This document shows positions 51,963-58,194 of a DNA stretch of 64,000 bases, one piece after another. This DNA is from an uncultured Chryseobacterium sp. (GTDB lineage Bacteria; Bacteroidota; Bacteroidia; Flavobacteriales; Weeksellaceae). A model generated the notes under the pieces. The model worked only from the letters and a program-made list of their open reading frames with translations, was not told the DNA's origin and made no database searches. Every line of letters starts with the position of its first letter. Position 1 is the first letter of the stretch. The stretch covers positions 1 through 64,000 of the forward strand of contig CAJYWD010000003.1 of the NCBI GenBank assembly GCA_913778505.1. The letters are read 5' to 3'. Both the position numbers and the translations under genes were made by a program.

Positions 51963-52391
51963 ATGGAAGATTTTTTGAAATTAGACAAGCAGCTTTGCTT
52001 TTCAGTCTATGTATTGCATCGCGAGATCATGCAGGCTTACCGTCCGATTTTGAATGATATCGGACTCACCTATCCGCAGTACATTGCCATGATGGCGCTT
52101 TGGGAAAACGATGATGTAACCGTCAACCAGCTCGGTGAGACCTTACAACTGGACAATGGCACCCTTACGCCGCTTCTGAAGCGTCTGGAAAGCAAATCCT
52201 TCCTAACGCGTAACCGCAGCAAAACGGATGAACGTGTGGTGAGAATCCAGCTGACCAGGCAAGGCCGCGACCTGAGAGAGAAGGCAAGCTGCGTTCCCGT
52301 GCAGATTTTAGAGTCCATGAATATGAGCCTGGAAGATATGCAGCAGCTGAAAACCTTGTCAGACAAAGTCGTTCAGAAAATCAAACCTTAA
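51963..52391 (+). CDS. ohrR: MarR family peroxide-sensing repressor (OhrR-like)
   Basis: This 142-residue winged-helix repressor matches Bacillus OhrR at LDKQLCFSVYVLHREIMQAY, where the peroxide-sensing cysteine is Cys12. It continues with TYPQYIAMMALWEND, LDNGTLTPLLKRLESKSFL and SKTDERVVRIQLT. A second cysteine (Cys110) could form a disulfide, as in 2-Cys OhrR proteins. Located third in the ohr operon, it probably represses its own promoter through the inverted repeat at 50822-50843. Confidence 0.92.
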   Translation: MEDFLKLDKQLCFSVYVLHREIMQAYRPILNDIGLTYPQYIAMMALWENDDVTVNQLGETLQLDNGTLTPLLKRLESKSFLTRNRSKTDERVVRIQLTRQGRDLREKASCVPVQILESMNMSLEDMQQLKTLSDKVVQKIKP

Positions 52392-52395
52392 CCAA

Positions 52396-52428
52396 AAAGA
52401 GCTATCCGGAAATGCCGAATAGCTCTTT
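52396..52428 (+). terminator. Intrinsic terminator after ohrR
   Basis: A 10-bp stem (52396-52405 with 52419-52428) followed by a T-rich stretch. Confidence 0.7.
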
Positions 52429-52501
52429 CTTATTATTAAAAAGTTAAGCGTCATCAAAAACACATCCAACACCCGGCATCCAAAACCCTTCATCCCTTTG
52501 C

Positions 52502-53524
52502 TTAGTACTCAAAAAGAACACTTCCCCATGTAAAGCCACTTCCGAATGCCGACATGCACACCAGGTCGCCACGTTTCATACGGCCTTCCTGGATCGCCTC
52601 ACTCAGTGCAATAGGAATGGATGCCGCTGTAGTATTACCATATTTCTGGATATTCACAAAGACTTTCTCATCCGGTAATTTCAGCAGCTGCTGCACATAT
52701 TGCGCAATGCGGATGTTAGCCTGATGCGGAATCAGCAGATCCAGATCTTCAATCGATTTCCCGGCTTTGGCCAGCGCTTCCAGAATCGTTTCAGGAAATC
52801 GGGTTACCGCATGTTTGAAGACAAAGTTACCATTCATCACAGGATAGATATCTTCCGCCGAGAGAGAATCAGGATTGCGGAGAAGATTATCACTCCATCC
52901 CAGTTTGGTTCCCGGAAATCTGACAGCCAGTTCCTCGGCATATTTACCTTCGGAGTGCATGTTGACGGACAAAATACCCTTGGCATCAGTATCCTGACTG
53001 GCGGACAGAACCACCGCGCCTGCACCATCCCCGAAGATCACGGATACGCCACGGCCGGCATCAGAAAAATCCAGTCCGAAAGAATGGATCTCCGCACCTA
53101 CAACCAGAACATTCTTGTACAATCCTGATTTGATAAACGCATCAGCCACGCTCATCGCATACACAAAACCCGAACACTGGTTGCGCACATCCAGCGCACC
53201 AATCGTATCACAGCCTAGTAAGTCCTGCAACAGCACGCCGGAACCCGGAAAATAATAATCCGGAGACAAGGTTGCGAAGATGATGTAATCTATGTCCCTG
53301 GCCGTCATCCCGGCATTTTTCAGCGCCAATTCAGACGCCTTCATTCCGTAGAAAGAGGTTGTTTCTTCGGAATCCACACGGTTTTTGCGATGCCTTCTTT
53401 CCTTGATTCCCGTACGCTCGGTAATCCACTCATCATTGGTGGTCATCAGCTTAGAGAGGTCATCATTGGTCACTATATTGTCCGGAACATAGTGTCCCAC
53501 GCCCGCTATTACACTTTTAAACAT
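52502..53524 (-). CDS. fabH: 3-oxoacyl-ACP synthase III (FabH family)
   Basis: This enzyme starts fatty acid synthesis by condensing acyl-CoA with malonyl-ACP. From the preferred start (MFKSVIAGVGHYVPDNIV) it has 340 residues; an ATG nine bases upstream (53533) is also possible. The catalytic triad is visible as Cys117 (VRNQCSGFVYAM), His in LLIPHQANIR and Asn in QKYGNTTAASIP. The gene is not next to plsX or other fab genes, so it may be one of several KAS III copies with its own acyl preference. Confidence 0.92.
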   Translation of the reverse strand: MFKSVIAGVGHYVPDNIVTNDDLSKLMTTNDEWITERTGIKERRHRKNRVDSEETTSFYGMKASELALKNAGMTARDIDYIIFATLSPDYYFPGSGVLLQDLLGCDTIGALDVRNQCSGFVYAMSVADAFIKSGLYKNVLVVGAEIHSFGLDFSDAGRGVSVIFGDGAGAVVLSASQDTDAKGILSVNMHSEGKYAEELAVRFPGTKLGWSDNLLRNPDSLSAEDIYPVMNGNFVFKHAVTRFPETILEALAKAGKSIEDLDLLIPHQANIRIAQYVQQLLKLPDEKVFVNIQKYGNTTAASIPIALSEAIQEGRMKRGDLVCMSAFGSGFTWGSVLFEY

Positions 53525-53663
53525 AAGCTTCATTTAAAGATTGCAACAAAAGTAAAATATTTTATTGATTACATAACTTCCGCCGGCACAGATTTTTTCC
53601 GTCAGCAGCGCAGGCAGTTAATCGGGAAATGTCGGAATATTTTAGAATATCATGGTAAGGATC

Positions 53664-53747
53664 TGGGCGCCTGATCCGTCTCCAGCTCCCGCTCTTTTCA
53701 CTCCACTGCGTTGCGTAAAAAGGAGCTCCGCTTCCGCCGGGGCGCGC
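53664..53747. repeat. GC-rich intergenic repeat element
   Basis: The element runs from GGGCGCCTGATCCGTCTCC through GCTCTTTTCACTCC and GCGTAAAAAGGAGC to CCGCCGGGGCGCG. The GGGCGCC / GGGGCGC ends and the inner GCTC-TTTT / AAAA-GGAGC arms allow partial folding. From memory, similar GGGCG...CCCGCTC...GGAGC...GGGGCG elements are common between flavobacterial genes. It occupies most of the fabH-corA gap, which holds no gene. Confidence 0.55.
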
Positions 53748-53939
53748 TGGCGCATGGTAGAGATGTTTTGTATCATACACATTTCAGATGAAATGAATGG
53801 TTTCCTGCTGAGAAGACATCTAAATAACGAACAGTTCGGCATCAACCCAAAAAATTTTGCTGCACACCAGTCACAGAAAAGAGTTTATCAGCTTCATAAA
53901 AAGATGAATAATTTAACGGATTTTAATTAGTTTTGTTCT

Positions 53940-54848
53940 ATGCCGATAGAACAGAAATACAAAACCGACCACTGGGAATGGATCGACGTGACCGCGCCTA
54001 CCGACGAGGATCTGCAGTTTCTCCATGAGCGTTACCATATCAACTATCTTCTCCTGGAAGACACCATAGATCCCAATCATCTTCCTAAATATGAGGAAGT
54101 GGGCGATGTGAAATTTTTCCTGGCCCGCGAATCCACAGATCTGGAACGGCGCACGCTGAATAACATCAGCGACATCAGCAGCAAGCTCGGCATTTTTCTC
54201 CTGCCGAAACTTATTATCACTACACACCGCACCAAGAGCAAAAGCATCCACGAGGTGTGTGAAGAATTCAAAAAAGAAAAACCAGACAACTTCTCGCGGG
54301 ACCGTCTTGCCCTGAAGTTGGCTCTGCGCGTCATTAAAACCTTCGACGATGAAAGCCAGAATCTGCTGGAAGTGATGGACGCCATAGAAAACGAGATATT
54401 CCTCAAGAATACCAATCATACCAACCAGATCCGGCGGCTCTATAAACTCAAACGCAAGTCGGGGCTGAACACCAGGATTCTCAACATGTCGGGCGAGTGG
54501 ATCAGCAAATTCAAAACTTTGGATCTGGAAGAAGTCGAAGTGATGGATCTCCTGGACAAGCAGAAAGACGTGATCGCCGATTTCGACCATGTGAATGCGC
54601 AGACCGTCAACCTCATCTCCATGTTCCTGGCACTCTCCGACCAGAAGGCCAACCAGGTGATGAAACTCCTTGCGATGTATTCCGTGTACTTCTTGCCGAT
54701 CACCTTCATTGCCGGCATTTACGGCATGAACTTCGACATTATGCCGGAGCTGCATCATAAGAACGGGTATTATTACACGCTGGGGCTTATGGCGCTCATT
54801 GTGATCGTCACCTTTATTTACATGCGCAGAAAAAAGTGGCAGGGCTAG
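53940..54848 (+). CDS. corA: CorA family magnesium/cobalt channel
   Basis: This 302-residue protein has a large cytoplasmic N-terminal domain and two C-terminal membrane helices. The defining GMN motif is in IYGMNFDIMPE (about 260-270), just after the first helix (YSVYFLPITFIAGI). The basic tail RRKKWQG follows helix two. It should form a pentameric Mg2+ or Co2+ channel. The base composition of this gene and the next is visibly more GC-rich than the surroundings. Its stop codon directly abuts the next start. Confidence 0.93.
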   Translation: MPIEQKYKTDHWEWIDVTAPTDEDLQFLHERYHINYLLLEDTIDPNHLPKYEEVGDVKFFLARESTDLERRTLNNISDISSKLGIFLLPKLIITTHRTKSKSIHEVCEEFKKEKPDNFSRDRLALKLALRVIKTFDDESQNLLEVMDAIENEIFLKNTNHTNQIRRLYKLKRKSGLNTRILNMSGEWISKFKTLDLEEVEVMDLLDKQKDVIADFDHVNAQTVNLISMFLALSDQKANQVMKLLAMYSVYFLPITFIAGIYGMNFDIMPELHHKNGYYYTLGLMALIVIVTFIYMRRKKWQG

Positions 54849-55769
54849 ATGGACAGTGAACTCATGATGTTTTACAACGTCGAAAACTTTTTTCCGCCCG
54901 ATGATCCTTCCCAGGCCACGCCACTACCCGGACTTTACCATTGGGATGATTACAAATACAGACTGAAAGTGAGGAAAATCACCCGCGTATTCCAATCGAT
55001 TCAGGAAGACTACCGGCAGTTGCCTTGCGTGATAGGTCTTGCCGAGATTGGCGCAGGATCGGTTCTGCAGGATCTTACAGCAGGCGAATCACCCATCAGT
55101 CATTACCGGACCTTGTACAGGCCATCGCCGGATGCCCGAGGCCTGAGCGTGGCTCTGCTCTTCGACCCTGCAAGACTTCATCTGCATACGTTCCGGACAT
55201 TGCAGTTCTGCGAGCAGGAAGACATAGCCGTCAGTACCCGCGATGTGCTGCATGCCGAGTTTATGTTTCATCTGCAGAAACTGCATGTCTTCGTGCTTCA
55301 CCTGCCGTCTCAGCGCGACCGGGATGCCAAGCGAATGCAAAGGCTTCAGATCCTGGAGCAGCTTGATCAGACAGTAAAATCATTACTCACCCATGGTGAT
55401 GCGGTGATCGTTATGGGAGACTTCAATGACAATCCGGACGCAGAAGCTATTTTCAATCTTTCAGCGACGGACGGCAGCCGGCCCGGATTGAAGAATCCTT
55501 TTCTGGAGCTGTTCAGCGCAAAGCAGTTCTCGTCCTATCATGGAAAAAAAGGAGTCTGTTTTGACCAGATTCTGTATTCCGATAACACCGTCGTTCCGCT
55601 ACAGGCATTCGGGTTCGCACATGGGATTATTTACCGTCCTGCGATGCTGTGCGCCAGAGATCAGAAGAACAGCCAGTATCCTTCCCGAACCTATTCCGGA
55701 TCCAGATATATGGGCGGCTACAGCGACCACTTTCCTGTGCTCCTGGAACTGCGAAATTCGCAGAAATAA
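54849..55769 (+). CDS. Endonuclease/exonuclease/phosphatase-family protein
   Basis: This 306-residue protein has the EEP motifs FYNVENFF (about 8-15), GLAEIGAG (about 64-71), VVMGDFNDNPD-type (here VIVMGDFNDNPDA, about 190-202) and YSDHFPVLLEL at the C-terminus. It lacks a signal peptide. It might act as a nuclease or a phosphodiesterase on small molecules or lipids. The start codon follows the corA stop with no gap, so the two are translationally linked. Confidence 0.88.
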   Translation: MDSELMMFYNVENFFPPDDPSQATPLPGLYHWDDYKYRLKVRKITRVFQSIQEDYRQLPCVIGLAEIGAGSVLQDLTAGESPISHYRTLYRPSPDARGLSVALLFDPARLHLHTFRTLQFCEQEDIAVSTRDVLHAEFMFHLQKLHVFVLHLPSQRDRDAKRMQRLQILEQLDQTVKSLLTHGDAVIVMGDFNDNPDAEAIFNLSATDGSRPGLKNPFLELFSAKQFSSYHGKKGVCFDQILYSDNTVVPLQAFGFAHGIIYRPAMLCARDQKNSQYPSRTYSGSRYMGGYSDHFPVLLELRNSQK

Positions 55770-55845
55770 TATTTTTTTTGCACAGTCCTGGTAAAAAAGG
55801 CACAGTATGTGATAGTATGACATCAATCACACTAAAAAATATTAA

Positions 55846-56019
<174 letters not shown>

Positions 56020-56045
56020 TAAGGACTACTTCAAAAGAACAACAT

Positions 56046-56081
56046 AAGCCGGTTCGCTTTTTCAGCAAGCCGGTTTTTTTG
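56046..56081 (+). terminator. Imperfect terminator after the small membrane protein gene
   Basis: Arms AGCCGGTTCGCT and AGCAAGCCGGTT pair with a few mismatches and are followed by seven T residues. Confidence 0.5.
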
Positions 56082-56285
56082 TTGAATTGCTTGGCTGTAA
56101 TTCGGTTTCGATAGCGACTATCTTCTTGCAGACTTCTATTCAGATAGTACGAGAAATAATAAAGTTACGCACAGTAAAGATATCCAAAAAGTTTTCCTGA
56201 TACTCCATTTCCATATTAGCCGTGTGACTTGCTCTCTTTTTTTTGTTTGTTTTATATTTCGGACAACCAATATTTCTTGACAATA

Positions 56286-56382
56286 CGATCGAATTGCTTT
56301 CATTTTTCAGTATCTTTGAGATACAACACAACTGCCATCTCGGAAACTCCTTTTGCGAGGGTGTTGTGAATTGCTTTCATTT
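56286..56382 (-). CRISPR. One-spacer CRISPR remnant, second repeat truncated
   Basis: A 47-nt repeat (about 56286-56332) is followed by a 30-nt spacer (56333-56362) and the first 20 nt of a second repeat (GTTGTGAATTGCTTTCATTT, 56363-56382). The first repeat has five mismatches at its outer end and finishes with ATACAACACAAC. Repeat and spacer lengths, and the GTTGTGAATTGCTTTCA / TGAAAGCAATTCACAAC sequence, fit the type II-C arrays of Bacteroidota as I remember them. No cas gene is in the window. The array stops exactly where the prophage appears to start. Confidence 0.75.
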
Positions 56383-56394
56383 AGGGCACCCACC

Positions 56395-56501
56395 ACAAAA
56401 AGTCAAAAATAAAAAAAGCTCAAAATCTAAAAAAAGTCAATATTCATAATAGTTTCAGGAAAAAAATAACAAAAAATTAGCATTCACAAAAAGTAAAATT
56501 T
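56395..56501. repeat. Tandem 16-bp boxes at the prophage left end
   Basis: Three near-repeats follow one another: ACAAAAAGTCAAAAAT (56395-56410), AAAAAAAGCTCAAAAT (56411-56426) and AAAAAAAGTCAATATT (56429-56444). A fourth, ACAAAAAGTAAAATTT, is at 56486-56501. Mu-type transposases bind several such sites at each phage end, so these are candidate transposase-binding sites. Confidence 0.55.
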
Positions 56502-56583
56502 ACTACCATTTACTACATTTTCACTTCCAATTTATCATGCCTTAAAAGGCTTTATTTAATATAAAATACCACCCGATACAGCG

Positions 56584-56624
56584 AAACGCCCAAAAACTAC
56601 TAGTAATGCAGTTTTTGGGCGTTT
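56584..56624 (-). terminator. Strong hairpin downstream of the repressor gene
   Basis: A perfect 15-bp stem (56584-56598 with 56610-56624) with an 11-base loop. It probably ends the leftward repressor transcript. The sequence between it and the repressor stop (56625-56889) holds only a doubtful 65-codon frame. Confidence 0.65.
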
Positions 56625-56889
56625 ATTTTGGTTTTAAAACAGTGTTTAAACGGCTCTGAAGAATGATTTGAACCTCCCTCATATCAAACTTCCAATACTA
56701 AAAAATATACACGATGCGGTTATTGATGGGGTTATGTTTGGGGTTATAAAAAAAAGTAAAAAACAAAATGAGAACATTGAAAACTTTCTCATTTTTATAC
56801 TGAATACATATGTTTTAGGTTTGAGTTGTCAGGGTCATGATTGTTTTAAAATTGAAAATAAATAATATAATCAACTATAAATCAATAAT

Positions 56890-57600
56890 TTAAAACATTG
56901 TATTGTATCTTATACTTGCTTTTATCATAGCTATTGCCGTGATATTATGAATTGAAATGTCTTTAGCCTGATGATGCTGATTTTGACTTACTAGTTTAAC
57001 AAATTCATCACCCATATCTGATTTCTGAACAAATTTAACCGTGATATATTCCTCCCATTCTCCTTGTTTAACGCTAACCAAGTACATTTCACCGTAGAAA
57101 ATGTTATCTACAGATGTCTCCTTATAGAGTATAATATCGCCAGATTTTAACAACGGGTACATACTATCACCGGTCACGGATATCGCTCCATCGCATCTGG
57201 GAAGATTAGGAATTTTGATGGTATCTAGCACTTTATGAGGTTTACCGCTATCAAAAAGTTCTTGAAGGCCTGCGGTGGCTTCTAAGTCATAAAATGGAAC
57301 CTCCTGCATTCCGACAATCGCGTCTTTGGTTTTCTTTGGTTCATAAACTCGTAGTGTCTCATTGACTTGTGATGTATTTTTTTTGATTAGCATTTCTGGG
57401 GAGTGATCCAACAACCACATTGGATTTATGTCTTTGTAGGTAAATAGAAACTTTTCTAAGGTGTCAGTTTTAATCGTTGTTTTGGCTTTTATAGGTTTGC
57501 TTAGACTAGCATTTGAAAGCCCAATCTCCCGCTCAGCAGCGGCTATTGAGATATTTTTAAATTCAAGGTATTCCTGAAGTTTGCCAACAATATTTTTCAT
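56890..57600 (-). CDS. Prophage repressor with HTH and S24 peptidase domains
   Basis: From the ATG at 57600 this is 236 residues (MKNIVGKLQEYLEFKNISIA). An N-terminal helix-turn-helix (about 8-60, IAAAEREIGLSNASLSKPIK) is followed by a LexA/CI-type S24 domain. The catalytic serine is in TGDSMYPLLKSGDIILYK (about 144) and the lysine in ITVKFV (about 187). It should hold the phage dormant and self-cleave under SOS conditions. It is divergent from the lytic genes, with two operators between. Confidence 0.9.
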   Translation of the reverse strand: MKNIVGKLQEYLEFKNISIAAAEREIGLSNASLSKPIKAKTTIKTDTLEKFLFTYKDINPMWLLDHSPEMLIKKNTSQVNETLRVYEPKKTKDAIVGMQEVPFYDLEATAGLQELFDSGKPHKVLDTIKIPNLPRCDGAISVTGDSMYPLLKSGDIILYKETSVDNIFYGEMYLVSVKQGEWEEYITVKFVQKSDMGDEFVKLVSQNQHHQAKDISIHNITAIAMIKASIRYNTMF

Positions 57601-57612
57601 ATTATAAAGAAT

Positions 57613-57657
57613 TAGAAAATTTTCTATCAAATAATTTGGTAAATAGAAAACTTTCTA
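57613..57657. promoter_or_regulatory. Two repressor operators, TAGAAA-N2-TTTCTA
   Basis: The identical palindrome TAGAAA-N2-TTTCTA occurs at 57613-57626 and 57644-57657, with centres 31 bp apart, about three helical turns. The second can be extended to 9-bp arms. They lie between the repressor and the rightward genes, and the second touches the early promoter. Confidence 0.65.
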
Positions 57658-57659
57658 TT

Positions 57660-57667
57660 TATATTTG
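57660..57667 (+). promoter_or_regulatory. Early lytic promoter -7 box
   Basis: TATATTTG, a perfect TAnnTTTG match directly after the second operator and 28 bases before the first rightward gene. Confidence 0.55.
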
Positions 57668-57695
57668 TCGAGATATTGAGACAAAAATACGACAA

Positions 57696-57974
57696 ATGAA
57701 AATACAGAGAATGCGGAAAACCGTAAAAGTCGAAAAAGAGCCGGTAATTTATTTTAATCCAATTACTCCAGGAGAAGTGGAATACTTGGCCGAATTGCAG
57801 CAACTCCTCAAATCAAAAAGACGCGGAGACTGGGACCTGGCGGCAACTATCGTGGGTATATCAAGGCATTCCGTAGAAAAAGCCTTCCTGCGCGTATATT
57901 CTAAAAATCACCCCGAAGCTGTGAACGCACTAAAGGCCGTCATTGAGAATCGTAGAAACCTTTTAAACCAATAA
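57696..57974 (+). CDS. Small phage DNA-binding protein, positional Ner equivalent
   Basis: From the ATG at 57696 this is 92 residues. The C-terminal half has a helix-turn-helix-like stretch (DLAATIVGISRHSVEKAFLR, about 47-66). It is first on the rightward transcript, where Mu carries Ner, a negative regulator of the early promoter. It shows no clear sequence match to Ner that I can see, so the name is positional. An earlier in-frame start at 57636 would lie within the operators. Confidence 0.65.
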   Translation: MKIQRMRKTVKVEKEPVIYFNPITPGEVEYLAELQQLLKSKRRGDWDLAATIVGISRHSVEKAFLRVYSKNHPEAVNALKAVIENRRNLLNQ

Positions 57975-57976
57975 AT

Positions 57977-58111
57977 ATGAAAAAACTATTTCAAAAAATT
58001 GTCTCCCACAAAACCATTAACGTGGTAGATGCCACAACAGGAGAACATCAGAAGGCAACATACATTATGCTATTTGGACTCGCCCTAAATGTGACTTATC
58101 GCCCAATGTAA
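57977..58111 (+). CDS. Phage small ORF, 44 residues, unknown
   Basis: An ATG two bases after the previous stop opens a 44-codon frame (MKKLFQKIVSHKTINVVDAT and so on, ending TYRPM). There is no known domain. Its close spacing suggests it is translated. It is followed by a tRNA-like hairpin before the transposase gene. Confidence 0.5.
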   Translation: MKKLFQKIVSHKTINVVDATTGEHQKATYIMLFGLALNVTYRPM

Positions 58112-58120
58112 AAAAATAAA

Positions 58121-58160
58121 TCCCAAACGGTTTCTCGGAGGTTCGATTCCTCCGATGGGA
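58121..58160 (+). other. tRNA-like T-arm/acceptor minihelix
   Basis: TCGGAGG-TTCGATT-CCTCCGA (58135-58155) is a perfect 7-bp stem with a canonical T-loop. It is framed by TCCCA (58121-58125) and TGGGA (58156-58160), which pair and are followed by ACA. No D arm or anticodon arm is present. It resembles the top half of a tRNA, lying 35 bases before the transposase start. Confidence 0.5.
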
Positions 58161-58194
58161 ACAATTAAAAACCATTTAAACGCTGTTTAACACT

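Noticed and set aside
53913-54758. 281-codon frame opposite corA
   Set aside because: Antisense shadow in a GC-richer gene, no motifs, while corA has its GMN signature.
56243-56449. 68-codon frame across the CRISPR remnant
   Set aside because: It runs through the repeat and spacer sequence and is explained by them.
56668-56865. 65-codon frame between the prophage left end and the repressor gene
   Set aside because: Low-complexity, non-ATG start and no recognisable features. It may be the remains of an older gene but cannot be supported.
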